Source of the DNA: Pseudomonadota bacterium
GTDB lineage: Bacteria; Desulfobacterota; Anaeroferrophillalia; Anaeroferrophillales; Tharpellaceae
Length of the DNA stretch: 19,946 nt
Direction: 5' to 3'
Assembly (NCBI GenBank): GCA_015486505.1
Contig: WFRP01000083.1
Coordinates: forward strand, 1-19,946
Shown here: positions 1 through 8,305 of the stretch, piece after piece
Position numbering within the stretch: the stretch's first letter is position 1
Layout: each line of letters opens with the position of its first letter
Program-made: the position numbers and the translations under genes
Notes under the pieces: model-generated
The model's input: the letters and a program-made list of their open reading frames with translations, nothing else
The model's database searches: none
Told to the model about the DNA's origin: nothing

Positions 1-1219
1 AGAGATGTTCAATATCCGACAAAGCTTCCGGAGAATTATCTTTCTGTAATCGCTTAATGCGGTTATCAATTGTCAAAAGACAGGCGGCCGGGCTGGAAAA
101 CAGAGCCTTTTCCAGGGTTGTCTTAAAAAGCTGGCTGGCGCCTTTATGTTGGTCCAGTTTGGCAAATTGCAAATCAGACAGGATATCATAGGCAAGCTCT
201 TCTATGGCGGTGGCCTGACAATAGGCCTTGCTGATCTCGCGGGCCTTAAAGGCGCTTTGTACCTGATCCTGAATATCCTTTTTGAAACGACGGATACATA
301 AACCTTTAATATCCTCCGGGCCATAGTCATCTGGGTTGGCGATGGCCGTGGGGTCAAGCATATTCATTAAACTGGCAAAACTCCGGGCCCGACCGTCATG
401 CGGGGTTGCCGACAACATAATTAGAGTGTCTGAACGTCCGGAGAGAAGTTTGGCCAGTTTGGCTCGCTGCGAAGAACCTTTACCGCGCTGGGCCACGTTA
501 TGGGCTTCATCGATGACGATTATATCCCAATAGGCATTTTCCAGATAGTTACGATATTCGGTATCCTGCTTTAAGGTATCGATCGAGACAATGGCTTTAT
601 CGTAATAGTAAAAGGGGTTGTGGTTGGTGGGGATTTTGGCACGGACCTGGTGAATGCCGACCGAATCAAGGCGTACCAACGGGATCGTGAAGCGCGACCA
701 CATCTCCTTCTGAAACTGGGTCAACATACTTTTGACTGCCAACACCAGAATGCGCTTGCCTTTACCCCGGCGAATCAGCTCACTTACCAAAATACCGCAG
801 GCCAGAGTTTTGCCCAGACCCACGGCATCGGCAATTAAAATACGCTGCCGGGGTTGCTCTAAGGCCTGGATCGCGGGATCAAGCTGATAGTGTACGGAAT
901 CCATGGCCGCTTTATGGCCGCTATAAATTTTTTCATCTGTCGGAGGAATTTGCCGCAGCAGGCTTTCCATATAAAGCAGAGAACCCTGATAAGAGCTGGA
1001 AGTATCGGGCACCAGCTTGGCAGCGACCGGATCGAGGACTTCAATGTTTGTATCAATCTCATCCAGAAAAATTGCCTCTTTATCCTTGACCAGCTCCGAA
1101 ATACCAACCACCGACAGAGCAAAGCCCCCGCTCGAAGTTCGATCCATCTTCCGAACCAGCCATTCGGCATCACGAATCACAACCCGGGCCCCAGGGGCTA
1201 CGGTATTAGCTGTTTTCAC
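1..1219 (-). CDS. SNF2/RapA-type DEAH helicase, DISARM DrmD-like (3' end beyond window)
   Basis: No stop codon occurs between the start and the window edge, so only the N-terminal 406 codons are present. The protein opens with a short domain containing a VVIRDAEWLVRK stretch, as in RapA and DISARM DrmD proteins. Superfamily-2 motifs follow: motif I ADAVGLGKT (about residues 130-138), motif II DEAH (237-240) and motif III SATPHDGR (270-277). Such enzymes are ATP-driven double-stranded DNA translocases; DrmD is the SNF2 helicase of class 1 DISARM phage defence. The start is a GTG at 1219, chosen because GAGGGG lies 6 nt upstream and an in-frame TGA lies just before it; an ORF search limited to complete ATG frames would miss this gene. 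It lies 190 nt downstream of an AAA_14 ATPase on the same strand. No other DISARM gene is visible, so it could be a stand-alone SNF2 protein. The SNF2 call is firm; the DrmD link is inference. Confidence 0.85.
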   Translation of the reverse strand, partial: MKTANTVAPGARVVIRDAEWLVRKMDRTSSGGFALSVVGISELVKDKEAIFLDEIDTNIEVLDPVAAKLVPDTSSSYQGSLLYMESLLRQIPPTDEKIYSGHKAAMDSVHYQLDPAIQALEQPRQRILIADAVGLGKTLACGILVSELIRRGKGKRILVLAVKSMLTQFQKEMWSRFTIPLVRLDSVGIHQVRAKIPTNHNPFYYYDKAIVSIDTLKQDTEYRNYLENAYWDIIVIDEAHNVAQRGKGSSQRAKLAKLLSGRSDTLIMLSATPHDGRARSFASLMNMLDPTAIANPDDYGPEDIKGLCIRRFKKDIQDQVQSAFKAREISKAYCQATAIEELAYDILSDLQFAKLDQHKGASQLFKTTLEKALFSSPAACLLTIDNRIKRLQKDNSPEALSDIEHL

Positions 1220-1409
1220 TCTAATCCCCTCAATGATATATTTTCAAGTTTTGCAAAATATGATGGGCTCGTAAAAAGTATTTCTCAAGATTTTCAGACA
1301 CAATATCTTGCGATTTTGAATCTCTGCAATCACAATATGCAGTGGTTGAAAATTATTTTTCGGACAGCCTCCTGGGAGGGAAGGAGCAAATAGCTGGTGA
1401 TAAGAATTG

Positions 1410-2609
1410 TTACAATAAAAGATTACGAAGATCACAGGTGAAAAAGTCCGCTAAAGGCATTCCTTCGGCACCGATAATCAGGGGCTTGGTTTCCGGGTAC
1501 AGGCGGCAGAATCTGGTTAATCCCGGGGTTTTCCCAACGCCTCCTGATTTTACCTCCAGGGCCCAGAGGCGGCGCGGGGTTTCGATTACGAAATCGACTT
1601 CCAGGCCACGTTCACGCCAGTAATAGAGGTTGATTGTCGGGCCGGTAAAACTGTTTAAGAGATAGGCGCCCACAGCATTTTCAACCAGTCGTCCCCACCA
1701 GGAAAAATCATTGCGATTTTGGGTCATATCGCCTCCTGAGAGAGCGCTGAGTAAAGCGTTGTTCCAGATTACAAGTTTGGGGCTGCTGCCTCTTCTTTTC
1801 AGCCGTCCCCGTTTGAACAGCTCAAGGCCGGAGAGGAGAAAAGCCGACTCCAGCAATTTGATATAGTGGGCCAGGGTCGTGGTGTTGCCCGCATCGTGGA
1901 GTTGGCCCAGCATTTTATTGTAGGAGAGAATCTGGGCCGGTGACCCGCAGGCAAGGAAAAAGAGGTGGCGCAGCAGGGCCGGTTTGGCAACGGTCTGCAT
2001 TTGCATAACATCTCTGGTCAGCACGGTTTCAATCAGTGAATCAGTTATGTAAGCGGCCCATTGGGCTTCATTATTACAGAGTTCGGCAGCTCCGGGATAG
2101 CCACCGAAATAAAGCCATTGATCCAGGCTGAAGGAGAACGCTTCCGCCATTTCCGAAAACTCCCAATGGGGGCAGCGATGGAGAAAAAAACGCCCGGCCA
2201 AGCTTTCGGTCAAGCCTTTCTGCAGCAGGAGGCTTGAAGATCCAAGGAGTAAAACTTTAAGCTTAGGTTTTTCGATCTGGTTCTGATCCCATAAAGATTT
2301 AATCTCCTCACTCCAACCTCTGATTTTCTGTACTTCATCAATGATCAACAGGGGGGGTTCGGATCTGTTTTTGTTGTTGGCTCGTAAAGCTCTTCCCCAT
2401 TGGGCTCTGAGCCACTCCGACTCCGGCGGCAGAGGGGAATCCGCCGAAGCGAAGACGACCGTGCCCGGCCATTGTTTTGCAATTTGTCGAGCGGCAACCG
2501 TTTTCCCCACCTGGCGCGGCCCGGAAATTATATGCAGCAGATTTTTACGCAAATTAAACCCGTTCAAGACATCGGCGACCACCTGGCGTTGAAACGGATA
2601 ATCAATCAT
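1410..2609 (-). CDS. AAA_14 / DUF4143 family ATPase
   Basis: The 399-aa protein has the two-part AAA_14-DUF4143 layout. An N-terminal P-loop ATPase carries Walker A GPRQVGKT (residues 30-37), Walker B LLIIDEVQ (D91-E92) and a sensor-like LLGSSSLLL stretch near 130. The C-terminal DUF4143 region ends in a restriction-nuclease-like core, EVDFVIE then LEVKSGG. The family is abundant and often horizontally acquired; its biochemical role is unknown and no function is claimed. The ATG at 2609 is supported by GAGGT 5 nt upstream, and its promoter is listed separately. It is followed on the same strand by the helicase. The last codons and the 20 nt after the stop closely match a relic at 8289-8350, showing that related copies exist in this genome. 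Confidence 0.9.
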   Translation of the reverse strand: MIDYPFQRQVVADVLNGFNLRKNLLHIISGPRQVGKTVAARQIAKQWPGTVVFASADSPLPPESEWLRAQWGRALRANNKNRSEPPLLIIDEVQKIRGWSEEIKSLWDQNQIEKPKLKVLLLGSSSLLLQKGLTESLAGRFFLHRCPHWEFSEMAEAFSFSLDQWLYFGGYPGAAELCNNEAQWAAYITDSLIETVLTRDVMQMQTVAKPALLRHLFFLACGSPAQILSYNKMLGQLHDAGNTTTLAHYIKLLESAFLLSGLELFKRGRLKRRGSSPKLVIWNNALLSALSGGDMTQNRNDFSWWGRLVENAVGAYLLNSFTGPTINLYYWRERGLEVDFVIETPRRLWALEVKSGGVGKTPGLTRFCRLYPETKPLIIGAEGMPLADFFTCDLRNLLL

Positions 2610-2640
2610 TTTTACCTCGTGGATTGCAGCAGCCTCTACT

Positions 2641-2669
2641 TATTACTCAATCACTGAGTAATATTACTC
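2641..2669. promoter_or_regulatory. Palindromic operator over the -10 region of the AAA_14 promoter
   Basis: TATTACTCA (2641-2649), a 5-nt spacer and TGAGTAATA (2655-2663) form a perfect 9-bp inverted repeat. A third half-site, TATTACTC (2662-2669), overlaps the second and makes GAGTAATATTACTC (2656-2669) a 14-bp perfect palindrome. Three alternating half-sites from the -10 box toward the transcription start fit a cooperatively binding dimeric repressor. No repressor gene is visible in the window. Confidence 0.55.
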
Positions 2670-2689
2670 TATTGCCGGGATAAAGTCAA
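2661..2689 (-). promoter_or_regulatory. Sigma-70-type promoter of the AAA_14 ATPase gene
   Basis: On the minus strand TTGACT (2689-2684) and TAATAT (2666-2661) are separated by exactly 17 nt, matching the consensus at five of six positions in each hexamer. It is about 50 nt upstream of the ATPase ATG at 2609, with no other start between. The -35 box overlaps the perfect palindrome GTCAAATTTGAC (2685-2696) and the -10 box lies inside another palindrome, so repression is likely. Confidence 0.65.
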
Positions 2690-2796
2690 ATTTGACCTTG
2701 TCTGTCAATAATTCCGATGCAATTGGCTCTGGCCGCCCCTGCAGATCTCCGGAATAACTTCGGCATTCAATAGAGACCCCCTTCGAATACCCATAA

Positions 2797-2880
2797 GTCA
2801 AGCCTGACCCCGTAGCTCTGACCCCGTAGCTACACTTCCAAACTGCTCAAAAGTGGGGACAGACCTTCAGTTCTGTCCCC
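2797..2880. repeat. RAYT/REP-like mobile-element relic: tandem 14-mer and 9-bp inverted repeat
   Basis: The sequence starts with AGTCAAGCCTGACCCC, followed by two perfect 14-bp tandem copies of CTGACCCCGTAGCT (2804-2817 and 2818-2831). Then GGGGACAGA (2855-2863) and TCTGTCCCC (2872-2880) form a perfect 9-bp inverted repeat around 8 nt. As I recall, GGGGTCAGGCTTGACT-type and GGGGACAGA-type sequences often lie beside REP-associated tyrosine transposases (Y1_Tnp). No transposase is present here, so this is read as a leftover end or a non-autonomous element. Confidence 0.4.
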
Positions 2881-2888
2881 GTGCGAAG

Positions 2889-3203
2889 CACCCCAAGGGC
2901 ACTTCCGTTGGGCGCAGGCGAAGCAAAATTCACTACAGCCCTCAGTAATTTAACCATCAATCACAACCAGCCGAATATTTACCGCAAATAAGTACTCTTA
3001 TCAGAACATTTTCTTGTTTTTTCAAACCGAAAATGACCTGTAAGGTACTAATGCGGGAACAGACCCCGCAACCCAAGAGAAAGATTTCGGCCCGTACCCC
3101 AGGGCCACTTCCGATGGCCCGCAAATAAGTACTCTTATCAGAACATTTTCTGATTATTAAATCTTGTTTTTTGGTGCAGAAAATAACCTGTAAGGTACTA
3201 ATG
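2889..3203. repeat. Mosaic repeat block A, including two palindromic (MITE-like) units
   Basis: Most of the gene-free stretch 2610-3257 is repeat. 2889-2915 is a module, CACCCCAAGGGCACTTCC followed by GTTGGGCGC, also found at 19803-19829. Two palindromic units follow in plus orientation: 2984-3057 and 3121-3203. Each runs from GCAAATAAGTACTCTTATCAG to AACCTGTAAGGTACTAATG. The sequence between them (3058-3120) is the usual spacer with a CCCGCAACCC motif and a second, diverged copy of the CCCCA...CACTTCC module (3095-3122). The second palindrome has extra sequence near its loop. I see no gene in 2690-3257. Confidence 0.8.
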
Positions 3204-3257
3204 GCTGGGCTTTCCGGCCTGAGCAGATTATTACGGAAGGAAAAGCCGCCTGATTTT

Positions 3258-5129
3258 TCAGTCCAGGTGAACCTCGTATTTGGTCATATACGGCCCTAAC
3301 TTATCGGCTATCTGCCGGATAATCCCGGATTTATCAACTGCGGCCGGAAGTTTTACGGTGATCGTTGCCAGATTTCCGTAAACTGAGTTTTCGCCGACGC
3401 TGACTGTAAGTGATTCCGCGATTTTTTCTATATCAGCCAGAGCTTTCCGGTAAACCTGTTCAATCGCGAGCCGGCGCAGTTTCGGCTTGAAGATCTTGCC
3501 GACCGCGGTTAGCGGCATCTCATCAAGGATGAAAACCTCCTTGGGAACGGCGGCCCGTTCACCGATTTTATCGGCCAGAAGGTTGCGAATTTCGCTTGCG
3601 GAAATCTGCGCCCCCGGTTTAAGCTGCACAAAAACCACCGGCACCTCGCCGGCATAGGCATCAGGCCGGCCGACGGCGGCGGCCAGTTCAATTTCCACAA
3701 GGTCAGCAGCCGGGCCTTCAATCAGGCCGGGATCGATATTGTGGCCGCCGCGGATAATCAGATCCCTACTCCGGCCGGTAAGCCAGAAATAGCCCTCCTC
3801 ATCCTGGCGCGCCAGATCGCCGGTATTGAGCCAGCCCGGTTGCGGCCAGATATTCCGATTTTGTTCGGCGTCAAGGTAGCCGGGAAAAACATTGGGGCCC
3901 TTGATACAGAGGCTGCCGATCTCGTTAACCTGGGCCTCACGTTGAAAAATTCCGTCATCATCAAGAATAAATATTTTGGCCTGCTGATACGGCAGGCGCA
4001 GGCCGATGGAGCCGATTTTACGTTTGCCGCCCGAAGGGTTGACGATTGAGCCGCAGGTACCTTCCGTCTGACCGTAACCTTCGATAATTTTCATACCGGT
4101 CTCTTTTTCAAAGGTTTCAAAAAGCTGAACCGAAAGCGGGGCAGCGCCACAGAGCAGATATTTAAGTGAGGAGATATCGGCACTTTTATCAAGTTCGGCC
4201 AGCAGCATCGCCAATACCGTCGGCACGGCCGAGAAAAATACGCCGCGATAATGTTCGACGATGCGGGCGAAGTTTTTAACAACTCCGGGGTCACGGAATC
4301 CGCCGGCGCTCAACAGCAGGATATGTCCCCCGAGAAAAAGCGGGGCCGAACCGGTAGCCGTGGTCCCGTTGACATGAAACAGCGGCAGACCGCACATAAA
4401 GGTATCACCCGGCTGCAGGCTGTTGAAATTAAGCAGGACCATCTCGACCATACTGACTTCGTTTGAATGAGTATGCGGCGCCAGTTTCGGCGTGCCGGTG
4501 GTGCCGCCGGTATGATAGATGGCGGCGATATCATCGGGGCGGATTTCGCGCTCAAAATCAAGTTTGTCGGCGCCATATCCGGCAGCCGTTTCTTCGTAGC
4601 CGTAAATCCCTGATGCTTCATCACCCGGCCCCATAACCCGAACCACCGCTTTTAAATCGGGCAGATTATGACGAATCTCTTCAACCTTTTTCCAGATATC
4701 GGTTCCCGGCAGAGCGCCCAGCGCGACCAACACTTTAGTTTTGGCGTGTTCACAGATATCCTGAATGACTTCGGCATTCAGGAGCGGGTTAATCGGATTA
4801 ACGATTCCGGCCGCCTGACCGCCCCAGAGCACAAAATGAGTCTGCGGCAAATTGGGCAGCAGGTATGAAACCACATCATTCGGGCCGATGCCGAGTTCGT
4901 GAAGCATATTGGCGGCCCGGTTGACCTCACCCAAAAACTGCGCGTAGGAATAGGTAGCCGCCTCTTTGTAGGCGTTGCCGTCTCGGAAAAAAGTCAGCGC
5001 CGGAGCCTCAGGATTACGTCTGGCGCCATAACGAATCAGATCGTAAGTGTTGGTAACAACAAGACGTTTTTCGAGCGGAAGCTCTTCAATCTTCTCAATT
5101 TCGGCCAGGCCGGTAATCCCGTCATTCAT
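3258..5129 (-). CDS. AMP-forming acyl-CoA synthetase (ANL superfamily)
   Basis: This enzyme activates a carboxylic acid to an acyl-adenylate and then an acyl-CoA thioester in the cytoplasm. The 623-aa sequence shows the ANL motifs in order: phosphate loop YHTGGTTGTPK (205-215), A5 GYGQTEGT (351-358), TGD (436-438), hinge region GRSRDLIIRGG (452-462) and catalytic lysine K545 in a TAVGKIFKPKL context. About 60 residues follow the usual end of the C-terminal domain, a less common tail of unknown role. The substrate cannot be read from sequence; medium/long-chain or aromatic acids are possible. The ATG at 5129 has AAAGGGG 7 nt upstream. It lies 31 nt after phoH, so the two are probably cotranscribed, an unusual pairing. 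Confidence 0.9.
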   Translation of the reverse strand: MNDGITGLAEIEKIEELPLEKRLVVTNTYDLIRYGARRNPEAPALTFFRDGNAYKEAATYSYAQFLGEVNRAANMLHELGIGPNDVVSYLLPNLPQTHFVLWGGQAAGIVNPINPLLNAEVIQDICEHAKTKVLVALGALPGTDIWKKVEEIRHNLPDLKAVVRVMGPGDEASGIYGYEETAAGYGADKLDFEREIRPDDIAAIYHTGGTTGTPKLAPHTHSNEVSMVEMVLLNFNSLQPGDTFMCGLPLFHVNGTTATGSAPLFLGGHILLLSAGGFRDPGVVKNFARIVEHYRGVFFSAVPTVLAMLLAELDKSADISSLKYLLCGAAPLSVQLFETFEKETGMKIIEGYGQTEGTCGSIVNPSGGKRKIGSIGLRLPYQQAKIFILDDDGIFQREAQVNEIGSLCIKGPNVFPGYLDAEQNRNIWPQPGWLNTGDLARQDEEGYFWLTGRSRDLIIRGGHNIDPGLIEGPAADLVEIELAAAVGRPDAYAGEVPVVFVQLKPGAQISASEIRNLLADKIGERAAVPKEVFILDEMPLTAVGKIFKPKLRRLAIEQVYRKALADIEKIAESLTVSVGENSVYGNLATITVKLPAAVDKSGIIRQIADKLGPYMTKYEVHLD

Positions 5130-5160
5130 TTATAAACCCCTTTGCGTTTGTGCGGTTGTC

Positions 5161-6495
5161 TTACAGCAAATTACTGGCCAACTCGGCAAGTTCCGAGCGC
5201 TCGCCCTTTTCCAGGTTGATATGGGCGTAGAGTTTTTCGTTCTTCATCTTGGCGATTATATGGCTTAAGCCGTTGGAACTGGTATCGAGATAAGGGTGAT
5301 CAATCTGAAAAATATCACCGGTAAAAACAATCTTGGTATCTTCGCCGGCCCGGGTGATAATCGTTTTCACCTCATGCGGAGTCAGGTTCTGGGCTTCGTC
5401 AACAATAAAGAAGATCTTGACCAGGCTACGCCCGCGAATATAGGAAAGCGCCGAGATCACCAGTTTCTCATTCTCCAACAGATCGCGATAATGAAGCGCG
5501 TTGTTGGCATTGCGATTCTGGGCCTGGATTACTCCGAGATTGTCAAACAGGGGCTGAGTGTAGGGTGAAATCTTGGAACTTATGTCTCCGGGAAGATAGC
5601 CGATATCTTTATTACTCAAAGGCACAATCGGCCGGGCCAGATAGATCTGCCGATAGAGGCTGCGCTGCTCGAGGCCGGCGGCCAAAGCGAGAAGGGTTTT
5701 TCCCGTGCCGGCCTTGCCGGTGATTGTCACCAGGGGGATCTCCGGGTTAAGCAGCGCGTCAAAAGCAAAAACCTGCTCGGCATTATGGGGTATAATTCCG
5801 GAGACCGGACGTTTTTCCACCCGTTCAAGAAATTTCTCTTCCGGACCGGTAACGGCCAGAGCCGATTTCCCCGGCGAGCGCAAAATAAGGTATTCATTGC
5901 TGACCGGCGGCGTTTCAAGTTCGAGACTGCTTACCGCAACATCCTCATCGCCAAGATACAAACTGTCAATCAATTCATCGGTGACATTATCAATTACCCG
6001 CACCCCGGTAAAAAGACTCCTGACGTTTTCAATATGGTCGGTGGTATAGTCCTCAGCCAGCATGCCGACGGCCTTGGCCTTCATTCTCAGGTTTACATCC
6101 TTGCTGACCAGAATAACCCGCAGTTCCGGGTTTTCCCGACTGATTATATAGGCAAGATTAAGAATGCGATGATCTTTTTTAACCTCACTGAAACTTGCCT
6201 TAATCTCAGGAACAAGCTCCTCTTCGAGCCGGATACTTATCTTACCCTTACCCGGGCCGATACTCACCCCACCGGCAAAAATCGCGTCACCGCAAAGTTC
6301 ATCCAGTGTCCGGACAAACTCCCGCGCGTGAAAGTTAATGATCTGGTTGCCGCGCTTAAAGTTATCGAGTTCTTCAAGAACCGTAATCGGAATCACGATA
6401 TCATTCTCCCCGAACTGCCGCAATGAGGCGCTGTCGTGCAGAATAACGTTGGTATCAAGCACAAAAATTTTCTTAGCCTTAGCGTCTGCAAACAT
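5161..6495 (-). CDS. phoH: PhoH-family protein: PIN RNase domain plus PhoH ATPase
   Basis: The 444-aa protein combines an N-terminal PIN domain with a C-terminal PhoH P-loop ATPase, the PhoH2/YlaK arrangement. PIN acidic residues are visible at D14 (VLDTNVIL), E41-E42 and D133 (SKDVNLR). The ATPase has Walker A GKAGTGKT (260-267), a YLARPI segment (285-290) and Walker B FFIVDEAQN (362-370). Characterised PhoH2 proteins are RNA helicases with sequence-specific RNase activity; involvement in RNA turnover is expected here but inferred. The ATG at 6495 follows AAGGGGG at 5 nt. Upstream lies a repeat array and no clear unique promoter; downstream, 31 nt away, is the acyl-CoA synthetase. Confidence 0.9.
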   Translation of the reverse strand: MFADAKAKKIFVLDTNVILHDSASLRQFGENDIVIPITVLEELDNFKRGNQIINFHAREFVRTLDELCGDAIFAGGVSIGPGKGKISIRLEEELVPEIKASFSEVKKDHRILNLAYIISRENPELRVILVSKDVNLRMKAKAVGMLAEDYTTDHIENVRSLFTGVRVIDNVTDELIDSLYLGDEDVAVSSLELETPPVSNEYLILRSPGKSALAVTGPEEKFLERVEKRPVSGIIPHNAEQVFAFDALLNPEIPLVTITGKAGTGKTLLALAAGLEQRSLYRQIYLARPIVPLSNKDIGYLPGDISSKISPYTQPLFDNLGVIQAQNRNANNALHYRDLLENEKLVISALSYIRGRSLVKIFFIVDEAQNLTPHEVKTIITRAGEDTKIVFTGDIFQIDHPYLDTSSNGLSHIIAKMKNEKLYAHINLEKGERSELAELASNLL

Positions 6496-6549
6496 AGTCT
6501 CCCCCTTATTCGCGGGCCGTAAGTCCCTGTTTGGGTTGCGAAATCTGTT

Positions 6550-6824
6550 CCCGCATTAGTACCTTACAGGTTATTTTCTGCACAAAAAACAAGATTTAAT
6601 ATCCAGAAAATGTTCTGATGAGAGTACTTATTTGCGGGGCACAAAGCCCTGTTTGGGTTGCGGGAGTTAGTTCCCGCATTAGTACCTTACAGGTTATTTC
6701 TTGTTCAAAAAAACAAGAAATGTTCTGATAAGAGTACTTATTTGCGGGCCAAAAAGCCCTGTTTGGGTTGCGAAATCTGTTCCCGCATTAGTGCCTTACA
6801 GGTTATTTTCTTGTTTTAAAACAA
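6550..6824 (-). repeat. Repeat block B: two full and one partial palindromic unit in tandem
   Basis: The gap 6496-6795 is almost all repeat. Full units in minus orientation lie at 6550-6635 and 6673-6745; a third, partial unit starts at 6782 and runs to about 6824. Each begins CCCGCATTAGT(A/G)CCTTACAGG and the full ones end GAGTACTTATTTGC. The starts are 123 and 109 nt apart, separated by spacers containing GCCCTGTTTGGGTTGCG. The central parts differ: unit 2 has the arms TTTCTTGTT/AACAAGAAA, while unit 1 has diverged. The partial third unit supplies the stop codon and final codons of the ATPase gene ending at 6796. Confidence 0.8.
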
Positions 6825-8181
6825 CATTCTCAATCCGTTCCACTAGATAGAGAGGAAGAGATATGAGATTATAGCTAACCGGTTTACGCTGTTTATTCTC
6901 CTTAATTACGGTATCAATATGCTGCACTGAGGGAAGATTTTGGTCAAATTTAAAAGCAAGCGACGCGTCTTTCGTTCCCATGAACTGGTGTAGAGATTTC
7001 AAACTGCCCGAAGCCCCTGATTTCACCTCAACAGGGATAATACTGCTTCTCATAGCGATAACAAAGTCTACCTTAGCATTGGCAGTACGCCCTTCCCGCA
7101 GCCAATAGGTCAATTCGCGATTTGCCCTATCTGAAAGCAACGCTTGTAAATGCTGGCCAATAAACTGCTCGGCAATAGCCCCCTGGTTGATGAGTTTTAC
7201 CTCTTCCATCTCCGAGACTGCAGGCCAATCCAGGCCGCAGACAGCATTCATCAAACCAATATCGAGAAAAAGCAGTTTATAGACCTTGTCCTGCAAATCA
7301 GCCTGGAGTGGCAACCCCGAGCAGTGACTATGGACTACTTTACTGATGACCCGCGCCATCGTCAACAACTCGATGTCCTTCTTCAGGGTTACACTCTGTT
7401 CTTGTGATGAAATATTCGAATATTTTACTTTCACGCCGACATTCCCGGCGGCAAAATTAAATACATTGAGCAGACGATTCAGATTCCGTGATCCGGCATA
7501 TTTGGGAAAATCATCCCGGTATGTATCGATAATGGAACGATGCACCTCACTGACATTCTTGTAACTGCGACTCTCAACGAAAACCGCAACCGCCTCCGGC
7601 ATGCCCCCGGTATAATAATATGAACGAAGCAGATTTAACAGCCGCTTATGAGCAACCTCACCAATCTCCTGACCAAACTCATAGATCAAGATAAGTTCTG
7701 TAAGCTGTTTTTCTCCGATTGCCAAAAGAAATTCGGAAAATGTCATAGGCCCCATATGCAGATACTGAATCCGACCCACCGGCATGGAAAAGCTGTGATC
7801 CCTCAGGGCAAACTCCAACAGGGAGCCGGCACCGACTACCGCCAACTCAGGCATATCCTCATAAAAATAGCGCAGAGCGACAATAGCTTCAGGAATAGCC
7901 TGAATTTCATCCAGGAACAAAAGAGTTCCTGGTGTAAGAGAACCAATATTCGGAAGAAACTCAATTTGCTGGATAATTTTCTGCGGATCTTTACTCGAAA
8001 AGACAGCTTTTAATTCCGGGTAACGTTCCAGGTTCACCGTACATATGGCGATTTGGTTTTGCCGGGCAAACATCTCAACCAATGTCGATTTACCCACCTG
8101 CCTGGCACCCCGAATGACAAGGGGCTTACGTTTTTTTTTATTAAACCAGGAGGAAAGAAACTCTAACTGTTTTCGATGCAT
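6796..8181 (-). CDS. AAA_14 / DUF4143 family ATPase, second and divergent copy
   Basis: The 461-aa protein has Walker A GARQVGKS (25-32), Walker B TLLFLDEIQ (D91-E92) and a sensor-like VGAGSLLEFAL stretch. Its C-terminal DUF4143 part contains the PD-(D/E)xK-like core KVDFVIA then PVEVKSGAS. It is the same family as the ATPase at 1410-2609 but clearly divergent, so the two are not a recent tandem duplication. The function is unknown; acquisition as mobile cargo is plausible because repeats flank it on both sides. The ATG at 8181 has AGGAG 8 nt upstream. The last eight residues (LKQENNL preceded by V) and the TAA are encoded by a partial palindromic repeat, so the natural C-terminus was probably replaced. 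Confidence 0.9.
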   Translation of the reverse strand: MHRKQLEFLSSWFNKKKRKPLVIRGARQVGKSTLVEMFARQNQIAICTVNLERYPELKAVFSSKDPQKIIQQIEFLPNIGSLTPGTLLFLDEIQAIPEAIVALRYFYEDMPELAVVGAGSLLEFALRDHSFSMPVGRIQYLHMGPMTFSEFLLAIGEKQLTELILIYEFGQEIGEVAHKRLLNLLRSYYYTGGMPEAVAVFVESRSYKNVSEVHRSIIDTYRDDFPKYAGSRNLNRLLNVFNFAAGNVGVKVKYSNISSQEQSVTLKKDIELLTMARVISKVVHSHCSGLPLQADLQDKVYKLLFLDIGLMNAVCGLDWPAVSEMEEVKLINQGAIAEQFIGQHLQALLSDRANRELTYWLREGRTANAKVDFVIAMRSSIIPVEVKSGASGSLKSLHQFMGTKDASLAFKFDQNLPSVQHIDTVIKENKQRKPVSYNLISLPLYLVERIENVVLKQENNL

Positions 8182-8222
8182 TAACGGCTCTCCTATTATT
8201 GCATATCAAAGAAAACACATAC

Positions 8223-8251
8223 CTAATATCATAATGAGATTTTTATTTCAA
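8223..8251 (-). promoter_or_regulatory. Possible promoter of the second AAA_14 ATPase gene
   Basis: On the minus strand TTGAAA (8251-8246) and TATTAG (8228-8223) are separated by 17 nt, matching consensus at five and four positions. It lies about 42 nt upstream of the ATG at 8181, in an AT-rich stretch with no other obvious candidate. This is a motif match only. Confidence 0.3.
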
Positions 8252-8305
8252 CTATGTATGAAGATGCTGAGTGAGGGGGATGGGGCCAGTAGCTGGTGAG
8301 GATTG

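Noticed and set aside
890..1393. Plus-strand open frame of 167 codons
   Set aside because: It is antisense to the DEAH helicase, whose motifs are unmistakable.
5785..6426. Plus-strand open frame of 213 codons
   Set aside because: It is antisense to phoH and has no recognisable domain.
6550..6824. CRISPR array
   Set aside because: The repeats are about 70-85 nt palindromes with conserved, not unique, spacers, and no cas gene is near.
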